Shown one piece after another: positions 8,315 to 17,776 of a DNA stretch of 48,102 nucleotides. The notes under the pieces are model-generated. The model did not search any database. It was not told where the DNA came from and saw only the letters and a list, made by a program, of their open reading frames with translations. A program made the translations under genes and the position numbers. Numbering within the stretch: the stretch's first letter is position 1; each line of letters starts with the position of its first letter. This stretch comes from JBBIQS01 sp037442205 (lineage in GTDB: Bacteria; Myxococcota; Myxococcia; Myxococcales; UBA5297), in assembly GCA_037442205.1 (NCBI GenBank), contig JBBIQS010000064.1:1-48102 (forward strand), written 5' to 3'.

Positions 8315-10318
8315 ATGGGCAATCACTGGGCCGGGTTGCTGCTGGCAGCTCCGACAATGATGCTGTCCTGCTCGTGCCTTCCCCGCCCGCGCGCGATCGA
8401 CGGCGAGAGAAGTACGGCGGTGGCAGCGGCCTCGGCGGCCCCAGTCGAAGGGCCGCTCATCCTGGCCCACGCGTTCTATGGACCGGCGGGGTACACGAAC
8501 CCAGTCGCCGAGCAGAGCCTTCACGCCGGCGACCTCAACGCGTTCAGCCTCTGGCCGCCGCTCGACTCCGGGATGCAGCAGTTCCTCGCCTCGCGCGGTG
8601 CGGGCGTGATCTTCACCATGGCCGGCGCGAGCCGGACGGAGGGCCAGACCGCGGAGTCGATCGAGGTACAGCGGCAGGCGTTGGCGAGGCTCCGGGCCTC
8701 GGGAGTGAACGTCTACTGGAACCTGATGGAGGAGTGGGACCAGTCCGGCGGCCAATGGGTTTCTCCTCGCCGGCCGAGCTACGCGGGGCTGAGCCGGCGC
8801 CAGGCGCACGACGCTTTTCTCCGCTACTACCGCGATGACTCTCCGCCGCTGGGGACCTATCTGCGCCAGCCTCCGGCCGAGCGCGGCTGTCCATTGCTCG
8901 CCCAGACCGATTTCCCGATGAACGCGTTCTACGCCTTCGAGCTGGGGGCCGACGTCTGCCTGCTCGAGCGGGGAATTGACGCGCTCGGGGATCTCTCGAC
9001 CGGGATCGCGTTCGTGCGCGGAGCGGCGCGGCAGTTCGAGCGACGGTGGGGCATCGACCTTTCGGCCTATCGGGTGAGCAATCAGTCGCCGACCACCTTC
9101 GACGGCTCGGGGCGACTCACCGGCGGCTCGTCCGCCAGCTACCTGCGCCGCCACCTCTACGTCGCCTTCCTCTCTGGCGCGCGCGTCCTGCAGCTCGAAC
9201 CGGCCAGCTATCGGCACCCGGACGGCCGGGCCAACCCGCTGGGAGAGATGGTGAGGGAGTTCGCCGACTTCGCGCTGCGCCGCCACCCCGACGCCGGCGC
9301 TCCGCTGGTCTCGATGGCGCTGATGGCTGACTACTACGGCGGCTTCGATCCTCGGCATTGGGTGCACTGCCAGGAGGAGGCGGTCTGGTACCGGGACATC
9401 CCGTACTCGGACGGCGACCGCATGCTCGACAACTTCCTGAAGGTCGCCTACCCGGAACACTGGCTGCACGGGCTCGCACCCGGGGCGCCCTTCGCCGACT
9501 CGGCCCACCGGCCCGACCCGGCGCGGTTCAAGGAATACCTCGTAGCTGGCGGCGATCCCCGGCCCTACGAGCCGAAGGGGCCGACGCGCTGGGGCGACAA
9601 CCTCGATCTCATCGGCGACAACGCCCCGGCGTCGGCCTTGCGGAACTACAAGGTCATCGCGCTGGTCGGCGACGCGGCCCCGGGCGAGGCGACGCGCCGG
9701 GCGCTGCGTTCATGGGTTGAGGCCGGAGGCACCCTGGTGGTCAACGTCGGGCAGGCGATCGCCACCGACGAGGCCATTGTCGGAGTGCGTGTCAGCAACT
9801 CGGATGCTGAGGCCCGCTTCGCCCGGTGGCTGCTAGACGGCACCGGGTACGCCGAGCCGCCATTCACCTTCACCAAGGTGACTCCGCGGGGCGCCACCGC
9901 GGTGCTGGCCGCCACGGAGTCCGGAGAGCCCCTCGTCACCGCCAACACGGTTGGGAAGGGCCAGGTCATCCTGACGACGGCCCACTACCTGCAGTCGAGC
10001 GCTAAGGACCAGCTGCTCAACGTCGGTGCCCGGCTCTTCGACTGGCTCGACCAGCGTGTTTCACCAGTCAAAGTCGCCGGAGGCCCGATCGAGTACATCG
10101 TCGGCCGCGCGCCGGGGAAGACGCTGGTGACGCTGGTCAACAACCAGGGGACGCCGTGGATGGGCACGATCGCCTTGCGCTCGCCTCCGGACTCGCTGGT
10201 TGCCAAGGAGTACCTCGCCGATGTCGAGGTCGCCCATTCGCACTCGGGTGGAAGCGCGGTGCTATCGGTCGCCGTGCCGGCTTACGACCTGAAGGTCTTC
10301 GCTTTCGAGGAGCGCTGA
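8315..10318 (+). CDS. Secreted glycosidase-like lipoprotein, paralog of the preceding gene's C-terminal half
   Basis: This 667-residue protein starts with a short hydrophobic signal ending in a lipobox-like MLSC (Cys about 19). The rest aligns along its length with residues 550-1175 of the upstream protein: GxYLRQ/LRPYL, the GIDLSAYR/GIDFSTWR strand, DPRPYE/DPRPWE, TRWGDNLDLI/SRWGESFDVI, and the C-terminal PxEYxV and VTLVNN strands. Three Glu positions (in LMEEWDQ, CLLERGID and LQLEPASY) match those of the paralog with nearly the same spacing (about 79 and 77 residues) and are candidate catalytic residues. It lacks the PA14, DUF4082-like and Cys-rich parts. Membrane-anchored processing of the exported polysaccharide is inferred from fold order and location. 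Substrate is unknown and activity unproven. Confidence 0.7.
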   Translation: MGNHWAGLLLAAPTMMLSCSCLPRPRAIDGERSTAVAAASAAPVEGPLILAHAFYGPAGYTNPVAEQSLHAGDLNAFSLWPPLDSGMQQFLASRGAGVIFTMAGASRTEGQTAESIEVQRQALARLRASGVNVYWNLMEEWDQSGGQWVSPRRPSYAGLSRRQAHDAFLRYYRDDSPPLGTYLRQPPAERGCPLLAQTDFPMNAFYAFELGADVCLLERGIDALGDLSTGIAFVRGAARQFERRWGIDLSAYRVSNQSPTTFDGSGRLTGGSSASYLRRHLYVAFLSGARVLQLEPASYRHPDGRANPLGEMVREFADFALRRHPDAGAPLVSMALMADYYGGFDPRHWVHCQEEAVWYRDIPYSDGDRMLDNFLKVAYPEHWLHGLAPGAPFADSAHRPDPARFKEYLVAGGDPRPYEPKGPTRWGDNLDLIGDNAPASALRNYKVIALVGDAAPGEATRRALRSWVEAGGTLVVNVGQAIATDEAIVGVRVSNSDAEARFARWLLDGTGYAEPPFTFTKVTPRGATAVLAATESGEPLVTANTVGKGQVILTTAHYLQSSAKDQLLNVGARLFDWLDQRVSPVKVAGGPIEYIVGRAPGKTLVTLVNNQGTPWMGTIALRSPPDSLVAKEYLADVEVAHSHSGGSAVLSVAVPAYDLKVFAFEER

Positions 10319-10369
10319 TCGTCGAGTCCGGGGCCGTCACTCGGACACCGACCAACCCCGGGACGAGCC

Positions 10370-11794
10370 TCAGGCCGGAGGCAAATCCGGACGGCCGGCC
10401 GGGGCAGACCCAGCGCCGGGATACCAGGCGTGGGCGTACTCGAGAACGCCGAGCAGGACGCTGACCGCCGTATATGCGATGGCGGTCGCCAGGGCGAATC
10501 CCACCGCTCCCAGCTTCGGAATCAGCACCCACGACGTAGCCACAAGGATCGCGGCGATGGCCACATCGGCGAAGGCCCGCAGCCAGATCCTTCCGCGGCT
10601 GACAATTCCCTGGCCCACGGTGGTGTTGAGCGCCACGCCCACCGACGACAGGGACAGGACCGCGAGCACCGACGCGCCCTGCGCGAATTCGACTCCGCTC
10701 AGGCTCATGATCGGCCCGGCGGCGACCGCCACCACGAGGCCAGGGACGACGGTCAGGGCTGCTGCGACGCCCACGTTCACCAGGAACACCCGGCGGTATT
10801 CACGCGACTGCCCCATGGCGATGCTGCTGGTGAGGAGCGGAATCTGGAAGGCGGAGATCGCCGTCGGGAGGAAGAGGATCGCCGAGGACCATTTGTTCGC
10901 GGCCTCGTACATCCCGGCCTGGGCGTAGCCGTCCGGAGAGCGCACCAGCCAGACGCGCGACAGGTACAGCGCGGGACCGATCGTCGCGCTGCTGAGCAGA
11001 GTGGCGACGCTGAAGCGAAGCACGCGCAGGGTCTCCCGGCTCCAGCCCGCCTCGCGCAGCGAGATGCGATGTCGGTCGCACTCGACGCGCACCCGCCAGT
11101 GGCCCAGGGCGACGCCGGCGGCCTCGGCGATGGCGCAGCCCACCACGGCTCCGGCGACTCCGTAGGTCAGCGCGCCGATCAGCAACCCAGCCGCTCCCAA
11201 CAGTCCCCGCACCACGTTCACCAGCGCGTACTCCTGGAAGGCCTCGAGCCCGCTGAGCACGGCCAGCTGGGAGGCGCCGATGACCCCGAGGGCGATCCAC
11301 GGGCTCCCCAGCCTGAGCGCCGCGGCGAGGTGAGGGGCCCCCAGGACGTGCTGCGCGGTCGGCTGCGCGGTCGCGGCCACGAGCATCGAGGCGGCCACTC
11401 CGATGATGGCGCTCGCCACCAGGATGAGGGTGATCGTCCGGCCCGCCCGCGGCCGATCGAGGCTCTTCGATTCGGCCACGAACTTGGTCGCGGTGATGCC
11501 GAACCCGAGCCCGGCCAGTGAGGTGACCAGGGTCAGGGTGGCGAGGAGGATGCTGAGCATCCCGAATCCCGAGGGCCCGATGCTCCGCGCGACCAGAACG
11601 TTGGCTCCCACGGCGAGGCCGCGCGAGCACACCGCGCCCATGACCGACCAGCTCGCGGCGCGCACGAAGCGCTCCCCGAGGTGACGGCTCAGCCTTGCGC
11701 GCAAGGCCCACCGCTGCGGCGGGAGTGACGAGGGAGGGCGGTCGCTCACCGGAGCATGGCCTTCGGCCGCGCCGGCTGCAGTCTGTGGGGTCAT
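10370..11794 (-). CDS. wzx: Wzx-type lipid-linked oligosaccharide flippase (MOP/polysaccharide_synt superfamily)
   Basis: This is a 474-residue polytopic protein with 12-14 hydrophobic segments. The N-terminal signature is SWSVMGAVCSRGLAVGANVL followed by ARSIGPSGFGMLS, which matches the family pattern (G-x-G-x-x-x-L then R-x-LGP-x-xFG). In Wzy-dependent pathways it flips undecaprenyl-linked repeat units across the inner membrane. The ATG at 11794 (MTPQTAAG) is chosen over a longer open frame whose extra 43 residues are low-complexity. The gene is convergent with the glycosidase-like gene and separated from it by 51 bases. Ordinary length. Neighbouring Wzy and initiating transferase genes support the assignment. 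Confidence 0.85.
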   Translation of the reverse strand: MTPQTAAGAAEGHAPVSDRPPSSLPPQRWALRARLSRHLGERFVRAASWSVMGAVCSRGLAVGANVLVARSIGPSGFGMLSILLATLTLVTSLAGLGFGITATKFVAESKSLDRPRAGRTITLILVASAIIGVAASMLVAATAQPTAQHVLGAPHLAAALRLGSPWIALGVIGASQLAVLSGLEAFQEYALVNVVRGLLGAAGLLIGALTYGVAGAVVGCAIAEAAGVALGHWRVRVECDRHRISLREAGWSRETLRVLRFSVATLLSSATIGPALYLSRVWLVRSPDGYAQAGMYEAANKWSSAILFLPTAISAFQIPLLTSSIAMGQSREYRRVFLVNVGVAAALTVVPGLVVAVAAGPIMSLSGVEFAQGASVLAVLSLSSVGVALNTTVGQGIVSRGRIWLRAFADVAIAAILVATSWVLIPKLGAVGFALATAIAYTAVSVLLGVLEYAHAWYPGAGSAPAGRPDLPPA

Positions 11795-12020
11795 GAGATC
11801 GATCGAGGGAAATCGAGTTGCCCGGGCTGGCCGGTACGGGCGCTGAAGATGGGGCGTTCGCCCCGGCGAGCCAGCACCTGTGAAGGGTTGCTCGCGATCG
11901 ACGAGCCCGCGCCGGCTGCCCACCGCCAGTCCCCCTCTTGTTGGTTTAGCCGGCGAGTGATCGGCTGCCTACCCTCCGGCCAGCAAACGGCGACCACTCG
12001 CCGGTGCTCCAGGGGGAATC

Positions 12021-13103
12021 ATGCGGGTGTGTCTGGTGGGGGGGATCTTCGGGCGGCCCGCGGCCTATCAGCGCCTGCACCCTCACGCGCCCGAGACCAT
12101 CCTCGCCCGCGGCCTGGCGGAGCGCGGGATCGAGGTCGCCACCGTCGGCCACGATCGCTTCCAGCCCAGCGACGAGTTCGACGTCATCCACGTCCACCAC
12201 ATCGGCCGCGCCGCCTACCTGATGGCCTGCAGCGAAACCCGCGCCGCCTTCGTCTTCACCGGCCACGACGGACGGATGCTCTGCGGCTACCAGCGCAACC
12301 CGATCCGGCGCAGCGCCTTCCGGTTCGTGGTCGACCGCAGCGACGCCGCGGTGGCGCTGAGCGGCGCCGAGGCCGACTACTACCTGCGCCGGCTCGGCCA
12401 TCCCCGGGTCGAGGTGATCCCCAACGGCATCGCCGCGTGCTTCGGCCAGGTGCCGCTCGATGGAGAGCGGCGCGGCCTGCTGTTCGTCGGCCAGCTCATC
12501 CCGCTCAAGGGCGTCGACGTGCTGCTGCGCGCCCTGCCGATGATGCGGCGGCACCGCGAGGTAGAGCTGACCCTCGCCTACCACGGCGCCGAGCTCGAGC
12601 CCGAGCTCCGGGCGCTGGCCAGCGAGCTGGGAATCGCCGGCCGCGTCCGCTTCGCTGGCGCGCAGAGCCCCGAGCAGCTGGCCGAGCTCTACGCTCGCGC
12701 GCAGCTGGTGGTGCTGCCCAGCCATGCCGAGGCGCTGCCCAGTGTGATCACCGAGGCTCTGCACGCCGGGACTTTGGTGGTCGCCTCGCGAGTGGGTGGC
12801 ATCCCCGGCCAGCTCAACGGCTTCGGCAGCCTGGTGCCGCCGGGAGATCCGGCGGCGCTGGCCCGCGGCATCGAGGACGCGCTGGAGCGGCCGCCGGACC
12901 TGGCTCGCCGCCACAAGATGCGCGACTACGCCATCGCCGAGTTCGGCACTGCCACCATGGCCGCGCGCCACGCCGCCCTCTACCAGGCGGTGGCCGAAGG
13001 CGGCCGCCGCGACATCGGCCGCGGCCGCGAACGGCTGGCCCCTGCCCTGCGCGGAGCCATCGCCGCCTACTGGCGTTCCCCCCTCTCCCTCAAGGTCGGA
13101 TAG
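12021..13103 (+). CDS. GT4 family glycosyltransferase
   Basis: This is a 360-residue GT-B enzyme. The N-terminal Rossmann half begins MRVCLVGGIFGRP and has FDVIHVHHIGRAAYL. The C-terminal donor domain has VIPNGI, GLLFVGQLIPLKGVDVLLRA, and the EAL-P-S-V-xx-EAL version of the E-x7-E signature near SHAEALPSVITEAL, followed by GTLVVASRVGG. The ATG is preceded by AGGGGG. Three bases separate it from the next gene, also GT4, so the two are translationally linked and probably add consecutive sugars at the inner-membrane face. The ~40 C-terminal residues are Arg-rich and may bind membrane (inference). Confidence 0.87.
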   Translation: MRVCLVGGIFGRPAAYQRLHPHAPETILARGLAERGIEVATVGHDRFQPSDEFDVIHVHHIGRAAYLMACSETRAAFVFTGHDGRMLCGYQRNPIRRSAFRFVVDRSDAAVALSGAEADYYLRRLGHPRVEVIPNGIAACFGQVPLDGERRGLLFVGQLIPLKGVDVLLRALPMMRRHREVELTLAYHGAELEPELRALASELGIAGRVRFAGAQSPEQLAELYARAQLVVLPSHAEALPSVITEALHAGTLVVASRVGGIPGQLNGFGSLVPPGDPAALARGIEDALERPPDLARRHKMRDYAIAEFGTATMAARHAALYQAVAEGGRRDIGRGRERLAPALRGAIAAYWRSPLSLKVG

Positions 13104-13106
13104 CCC

Positions 13107-14279
13107 ATGCAAATCGTCCATCTCGGTCCCGCCAGCGACGTGCCGGTGCTCCATCGCTTCGGAGGCGCGGTGCAGCGCCGGATCTGGGAAATGGCCCGGC
13201 TGCAGGCCAAGCGCGGCCACCAGGTCATCGTCTATTCCTTCGACAAGCAGACCTCGACTCGGCTGGTCGAGGGGGTCGAGGTGCGCTTCCTGCGCTGCTT
13301 CACCCCGCATCCGCCGCGGCAGCTGGAGTTCCTGATCCGGGCGCTGGTCGACCTGCGGCTGCGCGAGCGGCACGTCAACCTGGTCCACTTCCACGGGGTG
13401 CCGGAGGGGGCGGCGCTGGCGCGCGGGCTGGCCGATCTGACGGCGCTGTCCTTCGACTACTACATCTACCGCGGCGGGCGCCGGGCTCCCTGGGGCGCCG
13501 CCTACCGCAAGATGCTGCAGAGCTTCGATCTGCTGCTGCCCTGCTCGGAGTACTGCCGCGGACAGGCGTCGAAGTACTGGGAGATCGACGCCGGGCGGAT
13601 GGAGGTGCTCTTCAACGGCGTCAGCCTGCGCCAGTTCGCGCCCGATCCCGTGGCCGGTGCGCGCGAGCGCAAGGCGCTGGGGCTGGGGCTGGAGGAGCCG
13701 GTGCTGCTCTACGTCGGCCGGGTGTGCGAGCAGAAGGGCTCGCATGTGCTGCTCGAGGGCTACCAGCGGCTGCGCACCCGCGGAGTCGCGGCCCGGCTGG
13801 TGGTGGCCGGCCCGATCGGCCAGTTCGGGCGCTCGGGCGACGGCGACTGGCCGCGCAGGATCGCCGAGGCCGGTGGGATCTACCTGGGGCCGGTGGAGGA
13901 GGAGCGGCTGGCCGCGGTCTACAACATGGCCACTGCGCTGGTGATGCCGACGGTGGCCTTCGAGATGTTCGGGATGGCGGCGGTCGAGGCCCAGGCCTGC
14001 GGGACCCCGGTCATCTCCAGCGACCACGGCGGGCTGCGGGAGACGGTCCCCAACGGTGCCGGGCTGCGCTTCGACACCGGCAGCCCGATCGACCTGGCGC
14101 GCAAGCTGGAGCGGCTGGCCACCGACGCCGAGCTGCGCCGGGCGCTCAGCGCTGGGGCCATCGCCAACGCGGCGCGCTTCTCCTGGGAGAGCGTCTGCGA
14201 TCGCTTCGAGCAGCTGGCGGCGTCGGCTCGGCCGGAGCGGAGCGCTTCGCCGGCGCGCCAGGGCGTCCCCTGGGCGTGA
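13107..14279 (+). CDS. GT4 family glycosyltransferase
   Basis: This 390-residue GT-B enzyme begins MQIVHLGPASDVPVLHRFGG, a Gly-rich N-terminal loop. The C-terminal domain shows VLFNGVSLRQFAP, VLLYVGRVCEQKGSHVLLEG, VVAGPIGQFG, and VMPTVAFEMFGMAAVEAQACG, where the two Glu of the E-x7-E motif are replaced within E-MFGMAA-VE spacing typical of GT4, followed by GTPVISSDHGG. It starts three bases after the previous GT4 gene and is convergent with the polymerase gene. The Trp/Tyr-rich middle (DYYIYRGGRR) suggests a carbohydrate acceptor. Sugar specificity cannot be read. Confidence 0.87.
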   Translation: MQIVHLGPASDVPVLHRFGGAVQRRIWEMARLQAKRGHQVIVYSFDKQTSTRLVEGVEVRFLRCFTPHPPRQLEFLIRALVDLRLRERHVNLVHFHGVPEGAALARGLADLTALSFDYYIYRGGRRAPWGAAYRKMLQSFDLLLPCSEYCRGQASKYWEIDAGRMEVLFNGVSLRQFAPDPVAGARERKALGLGLEEPVLLYVGRVCEQKGSHVLLEGYQRLRTRGVAARLVVAGPIGQFGRSGDGDWPRRIAEAGGIYLGPVEEERLAAVYNMATALVMPTVAFEMFGMAAVEAQACGTPVISSDHGGLRETVPNGAGLRFDTGSPIDLARKLERLATDAELRRALSAGAIANAARFSWESVCDRFEQLAASARPERSASPARQGVPWA

Positions 14280-14506
14280 GCCGGGGGAGAGGCCGCGACA
14301 TCGATTCGCGCCCGCCGCGGCGGTCCTCCCGCCGATCCGCCCCGATCGTCCGGGGACTCTCCTCACTGATCAGGAGGTCGAACCGAGCTCCGGCCTTCGC
14401 CGCCTTGCTCGGCCAGCGAGAGCGGTTGCTTGCTCCCGGCTGGCGGCGAGGGCGTTCTGCCTCCAGACAGCTTGCGAATCTCGCGGGAGGTTCCCGGGCC
14501 GCGAAC

Positions 14507-15979
14507 TCAAGCCGCGGGGAGCTCGGCTGGCGCGGCCTCCGAGCGCTGCCGGCGCAGCAGCAGGTAGCCGTAGATCGGCCACAGGAAGAAGACCACGATC
14601 TGGGACAGCGCCGCCAGGCTGCCCTGGACCAGGAACGCCAGCCAGATGGCGACGAACTGCGGCACGTAGCGGTCGAAGGCGCGCGTGGCCGAGTCGAAGG
14701 CCCGCTGCAGCTGCCCAATGGTCAGGCCCAGCAGCAGGAAGGCCGCCAGCAGGCCGCCGCCACCCAGGCACAGGTAGACCTCGGCCTCGAAGGGGATGAT
14801 CTGGTCCACGGTTTCGTCGTCCCCGTAGAGCAGGTAGTTGTAGAGCTTGACCCCGCTCTCGTCGCGAATGCCCTTGCCGAGGATCGGCACCGGCGTCATG
14901 AGCGAGCCGAGCAGGGTCCGCGGGGTGAAGCGGGCGTCCATCAGCTCGACCGCGTCCAGCAGGAAGGCGGCGAACTGCGGGGCGTTGCCGTAGATCTGCA
15001 GCTGGGCCTGCGGGCTGCTGGAGAACATCATCTCGTCGCGGGTCGCGCCGTCGGTCAGCTCTCCGGCGGTGACGGTTCCCGAGCGGTAGCCGCCCAGCAA
15101 CAGCCCCAGCCCGCCGAAGAGCAGCCCAGCCAGGGTCAGCGCCGGCACCGAAATCCGGTGAACCTGCGCGGAGTAGGCGGCGGCCATGGCCGCCAGCGGC
15201 ACCATGAAGGCGGCGCGGTTGAAGCCATAGGTCGCCCCCACCACCATCACCCCCAGCACCGCCGCCGCGGTCATCCCTGCCCGCTTCAGGCTCGTGGCGG
15301 CGCCAGGATGGGAGTCGAGCCAGTGGCACCAGAAGAGGATGATGGCGTTGAGCAGGAACGGCCGCAGGAAGGTGCTGGCCGCTCCGGCCAGGGTCCCCTC
15401 ATTCATTGAGGACAGATCCTTGAACTGCGCAGGATCGGTGAGGGCGGCGGAGATGGCCCCGAACGATCTGAACGCCAGCAGCAGCCCCAGCACACCGGCC
15501 GCGGCGTAGAGCGCGATGAACGGGCGCGGGAACGCCCCCTTGTCCGATGGCGAGGATGGCGCCCGGCGCAACGCCAGGGAGCAGCCGGTGCTGAAGGCGG
15601 CGAAGGCGGCGATGGAGATGCACAGGCTCTGGTCGATCGCCCGGGCGCTGGGCAGCCAGGACAGGGCCCCGTACTCGAAGCCGCCGATGCAGATGCTCAG
15701 CGGCAGGGCCACCAGCTGGACGAAGAAGGCGACCAGCGCCCAGTTGCGGGGAGAGAGCAGCTGCTCTCGCGAGGGGCGGCAGGCGGGAAGAAGCGCCTGC
15801 AGCAGTGCAAAGGCGGCCGCCGCGCACGGCGCTGCCCAGGGAACCGGCGGCCGCTCGGCAGAGGGAAAGGCGACGAGGAAGCCGTAGACGCACAGCGCGG
15901 CCAGCGCGCCGAGCATCGGCAGCATCCCGAAAGCGGTGTTGGGGGCGGCGATCGCGCCCGTCGTTCCCCGAGTGGTCAT
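14507..15979 (-). CDS. wzy: Wzy-like O-antigen/exopolysaccharide polymerase
   Basis: This 490-residue polytopic protein has about 11-12 hydrophobic segments and one large polar loop (about residues 290-400: SSSPQAQLQIYGNAP, GVKLYNYLLYGDDE), the layout of Wzy polymerases. There the big periplasmic loop holds catalytic Arg residues; RSG near residue 315 and FTPRT are candidates. GYRSGTVT and NRAAF are seen. Primary sequence is poorly conserved in this family, so the call rests on topology and the surrounding Wzx, glycosyltransferase and initiating enzyme genes. The start MTTRGTTG at 15979 is chosen; an upstream in-frame start adding up to 23 residues is possible. It is convergent with the GT4 pair. 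Confidence 0.72.
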   Translation of the reverse strand: MTTRGTTGAIAAPNTAFGMLPMLGALAALCVYGFLVAFPSAERPPVPWAAPCAAAAFALLQALLPACRPSREQLLSPRNWALVAFFVQLVALPLSICIGGFEYGALSWLPSARAIDQSLCISIAAFAAFSTGCSLALRRAPSSPSDKGAFPRPFIALYAAAGVLGLLLAFRSFGAISAALTDPAQFKDLSSMNEGTLAGAASTFLRPFLLNAIILFWCHWLDSHPGAATSLKRAGMTAAAVLGVMVVGATYGFNRAAFMVPLAAMAAAYSAQVHRISVPALTLAGLLFGGLGLLLGGYRSGTVTAGELTDGATRDEMMFSSSPQAQLQIYGNAPQFAAFLLDAVELMDARFTPRTLLGSLMTPVPILGKGIRDESGVKLYNYLLYGDDETVDQIIPFEAEVYLCLGGGGLLAAFLLLGLTIGQLQRAFDSATRAFDRYVPQFVAIWLAFLVQGSLAALSQIVVFFLWPIYGYLLLRRQRSEAAPAELPAA

Positions 15980-16123
15980 GGGTGGCACCTGGTCCTGGCG
16001 GCCTTCGGGCATTCGCCGAGGGATTGGTCCACGGTCAAAGGGAAGCAAGTCCCCGCTCGCGATGGCATTGAACGTCGCGGTGCGCGCCTCGCCCGCGGTC
16101 AGCCCCAGGGGCGAGTAGGTCGC

Positions 16124-17314
16124 TCACAGGCGGAGCGCCTGCGCCCTCCTGCTGGCGCCGAGAAAATCGACGTAGAGCTGCACCTGCTGGTCGACGATCT
16201 TGATCTGATCGAAGTGCTCGACCGCGCGCTGTCTCGCCTGCTGCCCCATTCGCCGAGCGCGGGCGGGATCCGCCAAGAGCTTCTGGAGCGCCTCAGCCAA
16301 ACGGGCCGGGTCCTTGATCGGGACGACGTAGCCGGTCTTGCCCTCCTCGATTGCCACCTCGGCCCCAGGCGTCGCCGTGGAGATGCAAGGCTTCCCCATG
16401 GCTCCCGCCTCGACGGGAATTCGCGGGAATCCCTCGTGGTGAGAAGGGAGGACCACGACGTCCATGAGCGAGAGATAGAGCGGGACGTCCTTTTGAAAAC
16501 CCAAGAAAGACACGTTTCGCTCGAGACCGGCTTCCTTGACCAGGGTCTGCAGCCTGGCGAGGGAGGTCCGGTCCTTGTCGGTGGCGAGCACCGAGCCCAC
16601 GTAGAGCAGTTTGGCGGACAGCCCCTTGCCGCGAAGCCTCCGGTAGGCCTCGAAGAGATCCAGTATTCCCTTCGCGCCGATCATTCGTCCCACGAATCCG
16701 ATGACCGGAATGCCCTCCTCCAAGCCGATGGATTTGCCCACCTGGCTGGCGCGCTCCCGGTCGATTGCATCGGGGTTGAACTCGTTGAGGTCGACCCCGT
16801 ACTCGTATTCCAGCGAGGCCACTTTCTCGGGCGCGGCCAGCCGGTATCTGACCAGGTCGCGCGCGTCGGCCCGGTTGAGGGTGATGAACAGATCGACCAG
16901 CCGCGAGGTCGCCAGCTCGCTGGTGAGGTACATCAGCCGATGCGAGAGCGGGACGCCGGCCGCGAGCAGCGATCCGATCACCGAATGGATCACGATCGGC
17001 GCACTTGCCGCTCGGGCGGCGAGGCGCCCGTAGAGGCCGATCACCGGCGAGTAGGTGTGGACGATGTCGTAGCCTCGCCGCTTGATCAGCTGGCCGAGCT
17101 CGATGAGAACGCGGGCGTTCGTCGGGGCCGTCGATCGGCTCTCCATCGCCAGCACCGAAATCGGGAAGCCGGACTGCCTCATGTCTTGCAGCCCGTCGCC
17201 GGGGCCGAAGGCGAACTCAACGTGGTTCCCCCGCTCGCGCATCTTGGTCGCCAGCGGCAGGACGAAGCGCGCTGCCGTGATCGGGACTCGGGTGACATAG
17301 AGAATCTTGGCCAT
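16124..17314 (-). CDS. GT4 family glycosyltransferase (PglA/capsular type)
   Basis: This is a 396-residue GT-B enzyme. MAKILYVTRVPITAARFVLP opens the N-terminal domain, with YDIVHTYSPVIGLYGRLAAR and an IHSVIG segment typical of the GT4 branch that includes PglA and many capsule enzymes. The donor domain shows YGVDLNEFNPD, PVIGFVGRMIGAKGILDL, FLGFQKDVPLYLSLMDVVVL, and PSHHEGFPRIPVEAGAMGKP with the E-x7-E pair (EGFPRIPVE). The gene is leftward and divergent from the aminotransferase across a 462-base gap. PglA in Campylobacter adds GalNAc to lipid-linked diNAcBac, so this is the best local candidate for the second sugar, by analogy only. Confidence 0.87.
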   Translation of the reverse strand: MAKILYVTRVPITAARFVLPLATKMRERGNHVEFAFGPGDGLQDMRQSGFPISVLAMESRSTAPTNARVLIELGQLIKRRGYDIVHTYSPVIGLYGRLAARAASAPIVIHSVIGSLLAAGVPLSHRLMYLTSELATSRLVDLFITLNRADARDLVRYRLAAPEKVASLEYEYGVDLNEFNPDAIDRERASQVGKSIGLEEGIPVIGFVGRMIGAKGILDLFEAYRRLRGKGLSAKLLYVGSVLATDKDRTSLARLQTLVKEAGLERNVSFLGFQKDVPLYLSLMDVVVLPSHHEGFPRIPVEAGAMGKPCISTATPGAEVAIEEGKTGYVVPIKDPARLAEALQKLLADPARARRMGQQARQRAVEHFDQIKIVDQQVQLYVDFLGASRRAQALRL

Positions 17315-17776
17315 GGTGGCACTCGCTTTCGGGAGTGGACGTCAGTGGTCTGGGCCTCTTCCGGTCCCGAGCTCGGCTCGCTGTTGCGGGAACTGACCTG
17401 GACGAGGGGATAAGTCGAGTGGCGGGAGGGCCTTTACGCCCCGCCCGCGAGGAGGCCGCGTCCGGGGTCGACAATCTAAGTAGTGCCGCTCACTCTCAGC
17501 GGCTCGAGGCTCGGTGAGGCCTGACCCAATCGGTTGCTCTCCACGACCTGGACCCGGCGGAGTCCGGCTCGACCTGAACCGACGCGCGGCTCTGCTGGCG
17601 GAACCGGCGCTCGGGCACTCGCCGCGCGAAGGTCCACGCTCCAGGAGGGGCCAGCCTGCGCTTTCGGCCATCTCCAGCGCACGCTGGTCGCCTTCTCTTG
17701 GGCGGCCGGCCCCTTCGGGCCCTCTCTCGCTCCCGCGCGCCCCGCCATCGTTGGCCGGCTCAAGGGGGCTCACACG
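17315..17776. other. Divergent intergenic region, 462 bases
   Basis: This lies between the leftward GT4 and the rightward aminotransferase starts, so it should carry both promoters. Open frames here lack protein-like content. I find no convincing sigma-70 or sigma-54 motif. A short AT-richer patch near 17470-17482 (ACAATCTAAGTAG) is the only compositional break. Confidence 0.55.

Noticed and set aside
11756..15409. A 1217-codon plus-strand open frame
   Set aside because: It runs in the wrong frame through two clear GT4 genes and antisense to the Wzy gene. Its translation is Arg/Pro/Ala-rich with no family motifs, as expected for a GC-rich shadow.
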